Shown here in pieces: positions 24,769 to 37,282 of a DNA stretch of 64,000 nucleotides. Within the stretch, counting starts at the first letter, position 1. Each line of letters opens with the position of its first letter. Location of the stretch: the NCBI GenBank assembly GCA_947172415.1, contig OX359198.1:3565401-3629400 (forward strand), in the 5' to 3' direction. Made by a program: the position numbers and the translations under genes. The notes below the pieces were generated by a model that made no database searches, was not told where the DNA came from, and saw nothing but the letters and a program-made list of their open reading frames with translations. Source of the DNA: Chondrosia reniformis. Taxonomy: Eukaryota > Porifera > Demospongiae > Chondrillida > Chondrillidae.

Positions 24769-27497
24769 ATAACTCATTTACAAGTTTTGCATGGAATCCT
24801 GATACTATTGATGTTGAAATTGGAGATACTGTAATTTGGTCTTGGGATTATTCCAGTATTAATGTTGCATTTGGATTATCTCAGGTGGATCCTGGGAACA
24901 ACAGCTCAGTTCCCTATCTTGATCACTTCAGAAGTTCTCGAGTAACTTCTGGCTCGTTTGAATATCAATTTGATATCCAAGGAGTATATTATTACCAAAA
25001 TTATCCAGTAATTGGTTTTACAGATTTTTTAGGTGAAGTTAAAGTAAGACCTCGTTTATCCATTCAAGGTGATGTTTCTGTAAGTGTAGGCAGATTTTCG
25101 ACCTATCTTGACAATAGTTACTTTGAATTCGGCAACAGTGTAGATTACCTCTTCTATAACTACAATGTTAACTTTACATACAGCTTGAGAACAACACCAG
25201 AAGTGCTTTCTTTCTATGGTTCCTGGGCCAGCCCAAATGATGAAATTTTCATTTATCTTTCACTGGTCAACAGTTCAAGTAACTTTACTTTTGTTACAGC
25301 TAGTCTAGAAAGCCCAAATGAAAGTAATTATCCATGTTATATACACTTTGTCTCTGATGATATGATATCCTGCCAATTGGATATTACAGATGAGCCACCA
25401 GTGGGTGTTCCATTCCAGTTATATGTCAATGTCTTTCCTTATGGCAAGGCAATGATTGCTTCACCAGATGGACGTGATAGAATTACATTCTACCCTGAAA
25501 TATTTGAAGTATTTCCACCTTCTGTGTCAATTGTGGGAGGAGCAGTTATAAGCATATTTGGTTATGGATTTTCAGGGTACCCTTCAGTAGAAATTGGCAG
25601 TTACTCTTGCTTAATTGTTGATTTTGATTACTTAGAAATCAGATGCCTTGCCCCTGATATTTTCTCTAACCAAACTGAAACACTTTCCATCAATGTTACT
25701 GTTACTCTACCAGATGGAGAAACCTTATTAGCTGGCTGTAATGGTGACTGTAATATTACTTACTCGTATAACTCTACAGTGATATTCGATTCATTAGGAC
25801 CATCCTCTGTTCCTGGTACTCCTAATTCTACCATTATCATAAGTGGATCACTTTTGCAACAATACACAAACAGCACCAATGTTAACGAATCTACCATCAC
25901 TGTTTATTTCGCCCCATATATTTCCAGTTTCAGCTATGATGAATATACAGAATACTACCTTTTGCTACTTAATTCTAAAAACAATGAGGTTTTTAGGAAA
26001 AGGAGGTCCCTCAGTCATATAACCAGAAGTACTCTGGAGACAGACACCAATGGTGATGTCTTACCTAGTTGCAGTGAAGTAGTGTTTATGGATGGAATGT
26101 TTAGTTGTGTATTGCCTGAACTCTCTGCTGGTCAGTATGCAACACTGGTTAAACACTCTGTATATGGTTACACTGTAGCACCCAATGACACTATCCCTGA
26201 TGTCACGGTAGAACTTGTTGTAGAATCTATAACTCCCAGTACTGGTAGCACAGTAGGTGGCACTGTAATAGCTTTAAGTGGTGGAGGATTCTCTGAATCT
26301 CTTGAGGATATTTCTGTATTTCTGAATGGTTCTGTCTGTGCAGTGACAGCTGTCAGTTTTCATAGTGTCACTTGTGTAACTCCATCCCATACTGAAGGAT
26401 TGGTAAAAGGAGTAATAAGAGTGCTTGGAATACCTGCAGAATTTAGCTACAATTATTCCTCTGATGCTACCCCTTTTATTGAATCAGTCAGTCCAACAGT
26501 TGGTAACTTTGGTGACAATGTGACATTGAATGTATCCAATGTTGCTTCAGAAAGCAATTTAACTGTACATTTTGGTCAGAAAAGATGTGAGCTACTATCT
26601 GTACTTTACAGTAATGAAGCAGTTCAGATTTTCTGTGAAGTTCCTGCATACTTTGTTGGAATGCAAGCCATTAGAGTGTGGGTTAACCCATTTGGCTTTG
26701 CAGAGGGAGAAGAATACTTTGAGTATGTCTTAGTGTTAGAAGATGTCACACCGAAACAAGGAAGCTTTGCAGGTCAATCAGAGTTGGTAATAACTGGTAG
26801 AGGATTTGACCCAGTTGATGTGAGAGTTGACGTTTGTGGCCTTCCTTGTACTTCATCACTCAAACAGCCAAGTATTAGTGAGATTAGTTGTATTCTTCCA
26901 GAAATTAGCAAATATACACCTGGCTCAGGTGAAGTACTTTCTTGTAGCGTACTTGTAACTACAAGTGGGGTTAGCAAAACTCTTTATGGAGCATTCAATT
27001 ACAGTGATGAACTCACCCCTTTGATTAAAGAAGTAACTCCTACCCAAGGAGGTTCTGCTGGTGGAACATTCATAATTTTAGAAGGATATGGGTTTGAAAA
27101 TGAAAACATTACTGTTACCATTGCAGAAACTCCTTGTAACATTAGTGAACAGAATTCCAGTCACATAACATGCCGAACTGGTGCTAGTCGAAGAACTGTC
27201 ACCTCCCAGGTAGAAGTTTATGTGGAAGGCAAAGGACTGGCATATACAGCTAATCCAGTACTAACTAGGTATCGCTATGTTGACTTATGGAGTTCAGTGT
27301 ATACCTGGAATGGTTCTAGACTACCTGAATAAGGTGACTTTGTGATAGTCCCTAAAGGTCAGACACTATCACTAGATGTACACACACCCGTGTTGAAGAT
27401 TCTGCTAATTGATGGTGGTACACTTCTGTTTGATGACAATTAAAATGTTACATTGAGAGCTGAGAATATCTTAAAAGTTAATGATGGAGTATTTCAG
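24769..27497 (+). pseudogene. PKHD1L1-like exon: cupredoxin-like and IPT/TIG repeats
   Basis: After the acceptor TTTCTCTAG the frame reads FAWNPDTIDVEIGDTVIWSW and GSFEYQFDIQGVYYY, a cupredoxin-like module. Six IPT/TIG immunoglobulin-like domains follow, with typical starts: PEIFEVFPPSVSIVGG, IFDSLGPSSVPG, VESITPSTGSTVGG, ESVSPTVGNFGD, EDVTPKQGSFAG and KEVTPTQGGSAGG. A furin-type site RKRRS lies near 26000. The exon ends in the first G8 domain (VYTWNGSRLPE, then LLIDGGTLLFDD). It is open for 815 codons from 24885, then TAA at 27330 and 27423 interrupt a frame that otherwise continues perfectly to the donor at 27498; both sit where Glu would be expected (GAA to TAA). Confidence 0.82.
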
Positions 27498-27608
27498 GTA
27501 AGTTATCAGTATATTATACATACTCTTTTTTACCTTAGGCATTTATTATTTATATTGTACTCCTCATACATCAATAATCTATTTTCCATTTTTGGGTTTG
27601 TTATTTAG

Positions 27609-30213
27609 GTTGGAACTGAACATGAACCTTTCCAACATCATGCAGAGATAGTTTTATATGGTCATGTTTTGTCTACAGAGGTGCCCTTGCTTGGAGCTAA
27701 GACATTAGCTGTTCGCCAAGGTACTTTGGATCTTCATGGCAAGCCTTTAAATGTCACTTGGACCAGACTGTCCCAAACTGCTCAGCCGGGAGATACCACA
27801 CTTTATCTCCAGGAACCTGTTGACTGGGAGATAGGAGGGAGAGTCGTCATAGCAGCCACAAATTTCAGTCAAAGAGAAAATGAGGAAGCATACATCACAG
27901 GTATAGACAAGTCAAGAACTGCTATTACAATAGAAAGAATTCCAAGGCCTTATGAATCACAATCCCTAGGCCTATTGTATCAACATATTTCTGTCAAAGA
28001 GACTTATGATGGCCAAGTTGTAGATATGAGTGCTGAAGTTGGTTATCTGACAAGAAATGTAATAGTCAGGGGTAACCTAAATAAAGAATGGCTAGAGGTG
28101 GTTGAAGCCTGTCCACAGGAATTCAATGTGGGCATGTTTGAAACTCAGACTTGCTTTAGAGGTAGATTTGGAGCTGAAATCGAAACAGATCAGTTTGGAT
28201 CTCAGATAATGCTTCATGCTAGGGAGCAGGATCAACATCATGGAACTGGGAGAATAGAATATGTTGAGGTGACACATGCAGGACAAGCATTTAGACTAGG
28301 AAGATATCCGATCCATTTCCATCTGAATGGAAATGTGTCTGGTTCATATGTAAGAGGTTGCGGTATTCATCATACCTTCAACAGAGCTGTCACAATTCAT
28401 GGTGTCAACTACCTTCTGGTAGAGAAGAATGTGGCCTTTAATGTTCTGGGTCATGCCTATTTCTTGGAGGATGGCATTGAAATTGGAAATGTAATACAAG
28501 ATAATCTTGGCATATTTGTGCGTGCATCAAGTAGCTTGCTAAATGTTGATATCACACCAGCTACCTTCTGGGTCGTCAATCCCAACAACACTGTTAGAAG
28601 GAACGCAGCTGCTGGAGGCACACATTTTGGTTTCTGGTATAGATTGGAGCAGCATCCTACTGGCCCCTCTGCAACCAGAACTGTTTGCCCAAGACACATT
28701 CCAGTACAAGAATTCTCTGGTAACACAGCACATTCCTTTGGTTGGTACGGTATTTGGGTATTTCCTTCCTATCATCCTCGAGTTGGAGGTTCTTGCTCTT
28801 CCAGTGCTCCTTTTGAAAAATCTGTTTTCTCTGACTTTGTTGCCTGGAGAAACACACGTGGGGTGGAATTTACAGAAGTGGGATCATTGCAATTGACTAA
28901 TTCTATACTGGTGGATAATCTATTAGCTGGTGTGGAAGTTGTTGAACTCAGCCAGACATGCTGGGGTGACGAGGGTCCTTTAATTAAGAATGTAACAATT
29001 GTTGGTCATTCACAAGGAATAGATGAAACGGAAAATGATTTTTGCACAGAGTCTGGAATTAAAACACCAAAATCTGACTATCTTACAGTTTCTGATATGA
29101 AATTTTTCAATTTCAACAGAAGTCGTTGCCATGCTATAACAGCCTGTGCACATTGTAAGATATTTCAAGGTGGCATTAGAACCAACTTTGAAGGTTTAGA
29201 ATTTATTAACTCACCTGAAAAGGTAGACTGGAAATGGGAGCATGAACATGTTTATTTCGATTTAGATGGCTCACTGACAGGTCGACATGCAAAATCCTCT
29301 CTAACACCTTACCATGCAGCGTTAGACCCAATTGAATGCCAAAGGATTATAACCAGTTCCACAAGAAATGATAGACCTCAAAGTGCAGTCTGTAATCCTT
29401 CAATTAAACTACAGAGAGTAGCTATTGACAGTTTACTGCCACCATCACTTGATTTCAGATATCTCCTTATCACCAACAGCAAAGGAGAAGGTACATCAAG
29501 AGTACCCTGGGCACTTAAAAGGTTGACTGGTATCCCAGGACTTATGGCAGTTCTTCCTCTATGGAGTCATTTTAATCTCCAATGGCAGAACACCAGCCTG
29601 ACAAATATATCATACATTGCTAGATTCAACAAAATGAACTCAACTGATTATCTTTGGTTTAATCATAAATTTCCCTTCAAGATAGACAGACTACTTATTA
29701 ATGGTGTAATGAGTGAGCCCAAGGAATCTATACCTGATGCACAGGACGGTGAGAATGGGGACTGGTACTATAGTGATGTGCTAAAATCTGCTTACTATTT
29801 AATTGAAGGACATGGGGAGGCTTCCTGTTCAGAGGGAGTAGACAACACTATTAGATTTACTACATACAAGTGTGAATATTTAGATTGTATTCCTCCACCT
29901 CCACCTCCTGATCCTACTCTTCCTCCCCCACCAAATGCTACATTTTACTGGTCTGACAATGAGACATGGCCTGGAAGACTGTTACCACAAGAGGGTGAAG
30001 CTGTTTTCATCAATTGTAGTCAGTTTGTTATCTTAGATACTTCTATTCCAAGGCTGAAATCAATTGAAATTTGCGGTGTGTTGAAACTTAATGACTCTAT
30101 GTCCCATATAATTGAAACTGAAGTAATATTCATCAAAGGAGGCAAGCTTATTATTGGTGATGAGACAGAACCATTCCAAAACAATGTTACATTTATCATG
30201 AATGGAAATACCA
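27609..30213 (+). pseudogene. PKHD1L1-like exon: rest of G8-1, beta-helix, start of G8-2
   Basis: Begins VGTEHEPFQHHAEIVLYGH, completing the first G8 domain, then a right-handed parallel beta-helix region: HHGTGRIEYVEVTHAGQAF, YPIHFHLNGNVSGSYVRGC, then GHAYFLEDGIEIGNVIQDNL. This is the long conserved core shared with TMEM2/CEMIP-type proteins. A proline-rich linker near 29890-29935 (PPPPPPDPTLPPPP) precedes the second G8 domain (FYWSDNETWPGRLLPQEGEA). Open for its full 2.6 kb. The frame ends at donor CCA|GTAAGT and continues in phase after a 78-nt intron. Confidence 0.85.
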
Positions 30214-30291
30214 GTAAGTTATAACACTATATGACCCCAACTGTGAAATGTTTCAATGATTTATGCACTGTTCTCCTTTTCAATTCCTTAG

Positions 30292-33076
30292 CAACTCCTG
30301 AATTTCCAGTACCGCTGAGGGCCCCAGCAGTTGGCAGCAAGGCAATTGGCGTATTTGGAGAGCTATCCATGTATGCAAATACACATGCAGTTACATGGAC
30401 ATTCCTAGCTAAGTCTGTATGTCCAAATGACACTACCCTGACTTTGATTGAGCCTGTTACTTGGGTAGAAGGTGAAGAAATTGTGATTAGCTCTACTTCT
30501 TATGAGCCACTTGAAGCAGAAACATTTACTATTTCCGATGTCAGTAGTGACGGCCTTACCATATCCATTGATGGAAAATTCAAATATGAACATTTATCCC
30601 AAACTGGTGTGATTGATACCTCTCCATATGGAATCCGTTCTGAAGTTGGAGTCCTAAGTCGTAAAATTAAAGTTATAAATGGAAATCCAAATTTGAGTGA
30701 CAATGAAGCTTTTGGTTGTAGACTGCTAGTTGGTCACATGACTGAAAATGGTCTCTCCTATGTTGGTAGAGCTCAAATCCATGGTGTAGAGTTTGACGGC
30801 TGTGGACAAAAGGATTATACCTTTGTTAAGGACCCAAGGTTTGCATTAGCCTTTTTGAATATTGGTGATGCTGGTAATGCTTCATACGTACGTAAGTCAT
30901 CCTTTCATGATGGGTATAACATTGGAGTTGGATCAAGTGGAACAGATTATCTACAACTTGAAGAAAATGTAATTCACAATCAAGTTGGGCACTCATTTCA
31001 GCTGGCTGGAAAGAGATTTGTTTTGAAGAAGAACTTGGCTGTAGTTGCCTTATTTCCTGGATTATATAGAGGAGCTGATGAACCTCAAAATTCTGACTAC
31101 ACTGCCAATTATGAGCTATTTAATTCTGAAGATCTGACTTTAATAGCAAATTCTGCAGCTGGTGGCCAAAGAGTGGGATTCAGAACAAGAGGAGAACCCT
31201 GTAATGATGACAAATCTTTAGAATCATGGTATGGGAATATTGCTCATTCTACCCTCCACGGAGTGTTTACTCTGTATGGAGACGGGCATCCTTCAGGATG
31301 TGGCCTCTATAGAGAATTTACTGTATATTCCTGTCACCAATACGGACTCATGGCTTATAGTAGAGCCAGTGTTATGGTGAAGAGAAGTATCTTTGTCAAT
31401 AATAAAGCAGCTATTCATACTAATGTGATTGGACCAGCTTCTTTAACACATGTAATTGATGACAAGAATGTCATACTTGATCATGTCTTGATCTCATCGT
31501 ACTTTCCATTGAAAGATGGTCTCTGCAATTATGATGTTTGTGAGAGTGATAAGAAGGTACCAGTTGTAACTAGACATCCAAAATCATTTCGTGGAATATC
31601 CACAACATCAGGAAGACATGTTGGTATTATCATGTCAGCCTTTACTTCATCAAGTGGACTCTTTCCTAAAAGTGCTGTGCATACTATTACTTCTTATCCA
31701 GCAATTAATGGGTCATCATTGTATAGAGATGTACTTTTTAATGACTTCAACACTACATGTGGGAGCTGTGATATAGCATTAATGACAAACCCTTTTGCAG
31801 ATGCTGCCATCCATCCAGTAACCACAGAAGGAATTAATTGGCAAAATAGTGATACAAATCAGTGCAGTTTATATATGCATGAGCCACCACTGGCTCATGT
31901 TAATCCTTCAGACTGTGTTGATATGGACTGTGATGGTCATAAACATGCTCTTATCAAAGACTTGGATGGAAGTTTTACAGAAAGTGGTTTTAGGAGAACT
32001 ATCACAGCAGTGGCTCAATTTGAATGGAATGGAGATAGAAAAAGAGGATTTGGAGATTTCCGCATACCAAAAACCATGCTTACGAATCCAGATGGCTCAC
32101 GGATCCCAACTGATAGCATTTACCCTTACCAAGGAATAGTAAGAGGTTATAATGATTAAGACGACTGTTTGTATAATAAAAATTGGAGAGCATATGAGTG
32201 CAGAGACCTTGATCATGTGTTGCTTCTGTTGGAGAGCCTTGATCCTGACACAGAAGTTTGAAGACTTTCACCCATTGGTATTGGTGGCTCCGGTTTTATA
32301 GACCTACTGAATGGGCCACAAGATCATGGATGGTGCGGAGGATACACCTGTCAAGAAAGAATCTCTACATTCTATGGGATAGTGGCCACTGGACTCAATT
32401 ATTCAATAGCATTAACCAGCACTAATCCTCAGCAGATGCGGATCCTCATGCTAGATGCTGAACCTAAGTCATTTATTATCATCAATATAATCTACTTTAC
32501 ATCCCAGAGACTAGATGTCTACATTAATGGACATTTTAATCCAGCAACAGGTCAGTATGAGAATGGTCAATATATATCTCCAAACTACAATGAAGCCGTC
32601 TCAATGGATGATACTCATGGAAGCAATTCCTACAATAGACCACAGAAGGCTCTTACTGTTATCCTGAGAGGATCAAGAGAAATTGTCATCAAAATTGCCC
32701 CAGTTATCCAGCTCTCCCTCCACATGGCTGCAGTTACTGTGGATGAATTCTTTGAAACCAACTTGATCCAAAATTTGGTTCTATTATTTAATATTCCTAA
32801 GCAAAAGATAAGAATTGTACAAGCCATAGCTGAAGACTCGCAAATTAGTAGAAAGAAACGGGAAAGCACAACAGTAGTAGACATTGAAATTGGGGATGAA
32901 GGAATGTCTGATAATGCTACTAATGTAAGTGGTAATGCAAGTACAAGTGATGGGTTTACATATACTCAACTAAGAAATCTTACAACAGAAATAGTCAACA
33001 AAGTACAGACAGGTGAGCTAGCTAGTGGCTTGAATGTCACTATACTATCTGCAGCTGTACAAGAACCGACTATCAG
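30292..33076 (+). pseudogene. PKHD1L1-like exon: second G8 and beta-helix
   Basis: Continues the second G8 (APAVGSKAIGVFGELSMYAN) and a second parallel beta-helix (GRAQIHGVEFDGCGQKDY, NQVGHSFQLAGKRFVLKKN). Downstream is the highly conserved block LLNGPQDHGWCGGYTC near 32306-32353. A second furin-like site, SRKKRE, lies near 32850. TAA at 32157 and TGA at 32260 interrupt one continuous frame; the sequence between them (DDCLYNKNWRAYECRD, SLDPDTEV) still reads as family sequence, so the stops are recent or are errors. Confidence 0.82.
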
Positions 33077-33120
33077 GTATACTTTATGGTATCCTATCCA
33101 CCAACAGCTGCTTTCTCTAG

Positions 33121-33604
33121 TGATTATCCAGATGACATAACTATTGCAGAGAGACCATGGAAACTAAGAGTAAGGACACAACCTACTTCCAGTTATCCTG
33201 GCCTTCCTCAAAGTGATAATGTTACAGTTGAATTAGTGGAGCGTACTTCTGGTGCACTCGTCACTAACCATGGTTGGAGAGGTAGAACTTGGAATATTGA
33301 GGCTACTTTCTTGTTAGATGGACAACCTGTTAACAATCTTACAGAAAAGTTGATGGATGGAATTGCATACTTTTCAAATATCACCCTCATTACAGTGGGT
33401 GCTTATGTAATTAGGTTTACAGCTTTAACTGTCCCTGAAACAACCTCATTTGAAGAATCATTTCCATCTTCCATTGAAAGTCTTTCCTTTGAAATCAAAG
33501 CTGTAGCTGTGGCTACACTTCAGGTCATTTTCGAAGCTGACTTTGGAGTAGTTGTTGTTGGAATGGAAAATGAGTTTATATCAGCTTTTAAGGAATACTT
33601 AGAG
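33121..33604 (+). pseudogene. PKHD1L1-like exon: extracellular stalk
   Basis: Reads SDYPDDITIAERPWKLRV through EEDFG-type stalk sequence to EYLE before the donor GAG|GTAAGA. I infer a 44-nt intron (33077-33120, AG|GTATAC...TTTCTCTAG|T) between it and the previous exon because this keeps phase. The alternative is an exon read-through with a one-base slip, since the frame upstream of 33121 (YPPTAAFSSDYPDD) is also open and protein-like. Confidence 0.7.
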
Positions 33605-33884
33605 GTAAGAGTTATGTAGCATTTAGCCTTTTAAGAAGATAGATGTATATGCATTTGTATTATGCATTATGTACATATACGCGTATATACATTATGGCTT
33701 TCCCTATATACGTACATATAAGTAACGTATATACATATGTATATATATAGGAAAACAATAATCCATTCAATTCTATTCAAAAGGGTACATATATTTACTC
33801 AATGCACATGTATGTACGTATGTTGACAAATATACGTATATAGGTATTAATCTAAAACATTGTAATTCTTTATCATATCTATAG

Positions 33885-34419
33885 CAATTGCTTGGCACTA
33901 CAGTATATGACATTGAGGTGACTCAAGGAAGTATCATAGTTGAATTTAGTCTGTCATCTCAAGATGAAAGCACATTAAGAGCAATAGTCAATGATTTTGT
34001 GGATCTTTCTCCAAATTCTATCAACTTCATTTTCAATGGACATAACCTCACTGCTGACTCACTGACTCTTAAATCATTTGTTTCACCTAATGCAGTGAGG
34101 CAGTAGACTTTCCTACCATCCTTGGTGCGTCTCTTGGAAGTGTTGGAGGGTTGCTGATTGTTGTCATTTTGGTGGAAGTTGGGATGGCTTGCTTGTGCAA
34201 GATAAAAACACATAATAAGATAAAGAGGGTCCAAGTAACTCCAATCTGTGATGGGAATTATTATGATGCACCATCTGCTGAAGCTTATTACAAAAACAGC
34301 ACTCTATCTTTGTCTCAAGGATCTGTAGCTTTTCAGTCGTACCTAGGTGATGACCAAAAGGGAATTGAGATGGATATGTATAAATATCCCAAAATGTATG
34401 ACCACACTGCTTATGAAAG
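33885..34419 (+). pseudogene. PKHD1L1-like exon: SEA-like end and transmembrane segment
   Basis: Starts QLLGTTVYDIEVTQGSIIVE after a 280-nt AT-rich intron. The first frame stops at 34104. A frame shifted by one base then encodes FPTILGASLGSVGGLLIVV and the rest of a hydrophobic segment, a Cys-rich stop-transfer edge (ACLCKIK) and a cytoplasmic tail to TAYER|GTAACT. A 12-nt intron is not credible, so this is a frame break or a sequence error. The membrane position matches a type I receptor. Confidence 0.72.
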
Positions 34420-34961
34420 GTAACTATTTTCTATATACCATCCTACATACACTATATAAAAGAGACACTATACGAATTATACATGAAAAATCTAAGATAC
34501 CATTTTCCTACATGCTATATGCCTATTCTGTAAAAAAGAGCCTATAGGGGAACTAAACCTAAAGAGAGCTTTAGATGAAGATACAGGAGTCTTTTCTTCC
34601 TTCTTTTCCCTTCTTTCATCTTCCTCTCCACTGGGTCATGCATGATAAGTATATAATATGTCCATACATGTATCTGTATAAGAGATGAAGGTTTATTGAG
34701 CTTCAGCAACATGAATTGATAAATTCTGAACGTTTCGACCCTGAGATCTTCATCAGCAATCTCTTATAATGATCGCAACAAGCACTCCCAATTCCTTCAT
34801 ATATCTGTATGTATATATATATAGTATATTGTAACTTGTACTGTATATAGCTAGAGAGTTATCATATACTGTACGTATATACTGTTATATTTGTAGTATG
34901 TATGTATATACGTATATATGCATGTTAAATGGACTTCATATTTTACCTAATTTGTATATAG

Positions 34962-35043
34962 TATTTCGGCATCCACTGCGTCAGCTCCTCCACCTCTGTA
35001 TGATGATGTCGTGAACAACACCTATGAGAAAGTAAATCTTTGA
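34962..35043 (+). pseudogene. PKHD1L1-like last exon: cytoplasmic tail
   Basis: After acceptor GTATATAG the frame reads SISASTASAPPPLYDDVVNN and ends TYEKVNL followed by TGA at 35041-35043. PPLY is a WW-domain-type ligand. The phase matches the donor at 34420 (AG|T makes Ser). The 542-nt intron before it contains dispersed repeat sequence with GAACGTTTCGACCC. Confidence 0.72.
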
Positions 35044-35216
35044 AAAATCTGCAGTATATTCAATGTGCTGCTTTGCAACATTGTGTACTTTTAAAATTAG
35101 GTGATAAAAATGGTTACATATATATATGGTACAAACATTCTCTGCAAACAGCTCTGCATTTACCTCATTTCATTATATTTGAAAGTTTTATTAGTGTATA
35201 TATATATATATATAAT

Positions 35217-35942
35217 TTATACACGGATGCAAGTGACTCCCAAGGTAATCACACTGAGGTATATAATATAATACGGATGCAAATGACTCCCAAAATAATC
35301 GCAATCAGGTATATTAAACGCTACAAGACTTTAGCCACACTGAAATTCTCAACTGCTGCATACAGAGTAGTAGTCTCTACAGATCATCACCGCAGATTTG
35401 ACTTGCCTTGAGTGTGAGCTAGGAGTACCATTGGTTGCTTGCATGCATTCACATAAACAACAGGGTTAGAGACGATTTGGTAACTTGCACACAAGGGACA
35501 TTGTTCATGAAATAGATTAAAGGCCCCAGCCTTTATGTCCCTGTGTGCAAGTTACCAAATCGTCTCTAACCCTGTTGTTTATGTGAATGCATGCAAGCAA
35601 CCAATGGTACTCCTAGCTCACACTCAAGGCAAGTCAAATCTGCGGTGATTATTGGCTGAGATCCCCTGCATGAGACTGGAATTTTTGCTGATAATGGCAT
35701 CCAGATGCATCATCTTCAGTCTATACTTAGGTGTGAAAAGGTAATTGGAAGGCCATGTATTTAACCTTATATGATCTGTAGAGACTACTACTCTGTATGC
35801 AGCAGTTGAGAATTTCAGTGTGGCTAAAGTCTTGTAGCGTTTAATATACCGGATTGTGATTATTTTGGGAGTCATTTGCATTCGTATTATATTATATACC
35901 TCAGTGTGATTATCTTGGGAGTCACTTGCATCCGTGTATAAA
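35217..35942. mobile_element. large foldback palindrome, downstream of cargo gene
   Basis: Inverted arms centred near 35515; the edges read ATTTATACACGGATGCAAG and its reverse complement. The left arm lacks about 110 bp present in the right arm. It shares many phrases with the palindrome at 23921-24683 (GCATCATCTTCAGTCTATAC, GGTTAGAGACNATTTNGTAACTTG), so the same foldback family lies on both sides of the fibrocystin-like segment. ORFs on both strands here are by-products of the symmetry. Confidence 0.82.
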
Positions 35943-36212
35943 TTTGTAACTTGCACTGTGTAGTACTTGATTGTATTTAAACAAGCATAATATATAACAC
36001 TCCTTATTCCTACACATGGACAATTGCAAGTATATATATATATATATAGTGAAACTCATTATCTCAACTCATCTCAACTCAACTCATGAGCCTGCACGCA
36101 CGCATATTTATCCAAATCCACCCCTACGTATCCAATTACACTCCTGCACACGTGCACACATGGATAAGTAATAGAAAACATAAGAAGAGATGACGGAGCT
36201 TAAAGTACCACA

Positions 36213-36500
36213 GTTATACGAGTTCATACGTAACTATTGTTACACTTAATTTATACGTCAATATATCGTTTTTGCAAATGGCGGCCTTCATGAAGCTGAA
36301 GCCTTTCTATCATGTTCAGGTCATTTAAGCGTCCAGAATCGTTTGGATTACCACTAGGTAGCCATATTGTAGCCCAACGAAGTGGCCAAGTACTTTCAGT
36401 TTGAAGCGCAAAGAAAAAGACAAGTAAGGTTGGTCAATATCTATGAATCCTCTTTTATTTAAGTAAAAACGGTAATACTGAGTATGTCTAGGCCAATGTC
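36213..36500 (+). repeat. partial Helentron-family copy leading into minisatellite
   Basis: Matches 44960-45260 over about 290 bp and, more weakly, the middle of the 415-bp element at 14689-15103: GAGTTCATACGTAACTATTG, ATGGCGGCC, CTATCATGTTCAGG, GCCCAACGAAG. The terminal hairpin is missing. It ends in GGTCAATATCTATGAATCC and then the 45-bp repeats. Confidence 0.7.
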
Positions 36501-36518
36501 AGTCTAGACGTTCTAATG

Positions 36519-37282
36519 ACAGAGGCGTTCTAAGTCTGTCTAAAGCTGTTCGAGTGTAGCTTAGCAGAGGCGTTCTATGTCTGTCTAAATTTGTTCGAGT
36601 GTAGCTTAGCAGAGGGGTTCTACATTTGTCTAAAGTTGTTCGAGTGTCGCTTAGCAGAGGGGTTCTACATTTGTCTAAAGTTGTTTGATTGTAGCTTAGC
36701 AGAGGGGTTCTAAGTCTGTCTAAAATTGTTCGGTGTAGCTTAGCAGAGGGGTTTCACATTTGTCTAAAGTTGTTCGAGTGTAGCTTAGCAGAGGGGTTCT
36801 ATGTCTGTCTAAAGTTGTTGGAGTGTCCCTTAGCAGAGGCGTTTTAAGTCTGTCTAAAGTTGTTCGAGTGTAGCTTAGCAGAGGGGTTCTAAGTCTGTCT
36901 AAAGTAGTTCGAGTGTAGCTTAGCAGAGGGGTTCTAAGTCTGTCTAAAGTAGTTCGAGTGTAGCTTAGCAGAGGGGTTCTAAGTCTGTCTAAAGTTGTTC
37001 GAGTGTACCTTAGCAGAGGCGTTCAAGTCTATCTAAACGGTTGTTCGAGTGTATAGCTTAGCAGAGGGGTTCTACGTGTGTCTAAAGTAGTTCGAGTGTA
37101 GCTTAGCATTGGGGTTCTAAGTGTGTCTAAAGTTGTTCGAGTGTAGGTTAGCTGAGGCGTTCTAAGTCTGTCTGAAGTTGTTCGAGTGTAACATGACAGA
37201 GGCGCTCTAAGTCTGTCTAAAGTCGTTCGAGTGTAGCTTAGCTGAGGGGTTCTACATTTGTCTTAAGTTGTTCGAGTGTAGA
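36519..37282. repeat. 45-bp minisatellite, block 1
   Basis: About 17 units of GTTCTAAGTCTGTCTAAAGT + TGTTCGAGTGTAGCTTAGCA + GAGGG. Units alternate GAGGGG/GAGGCG and AAGTCTGTCT/ACATTTGTCT. Because 45 is a multiple of three, long periodic frames arise; I do not treat them as genes. Confidence 0.95.

Larger units (their letters stand above)
24769..35043 (+). pseudogene. fibrocystin-L (PKHD1L1)-like gene, 5'-truncated, with stops
   Basis: Six exons give about 9.2 kb of coding sequence (~3,070 codons): 24769-27497, 27609-30213, 30292-33076, 33121-33604, 33885-34419 and 34962-35043, joined by introns of 111, 78, 44, 280 and 542 nt with GT-AG ends and matching phases. Domain order is cupredoxin-like, six IPT/TIG, G8, parallel beta-helix, G8, beta-helix, stalk, one transmembrane segment and a short tail with PPLY. 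That is the order of fibrocystin-L, a very large type I surface receptor; the human protein is ~4,200 residues, so roughly the first quarter is missing. In-frame stops lie at 27330, 27423, 32157 and 32260, and there is a frame change near 34103. The first exon opens with a splice acceptor and no upstream exon was found. Most likely an inactivated gene segment carried by the Helentron; sequencing errors could explain some breaks. Confidence 0.8.

Noticed and set aside
27330-32262. Stop-codon reassignment (TAA/TGA read as amino acids)
   Set aside because: All three stop types occur in frame, and true ends (e.g. TGA at 35041) also use them; decay or sequence error is simpler.
34093-34106. A 12-nt intron resolving the frame change in the receptor gene
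   Set aside because: Too short to be spliced; a one-base break is more likely.
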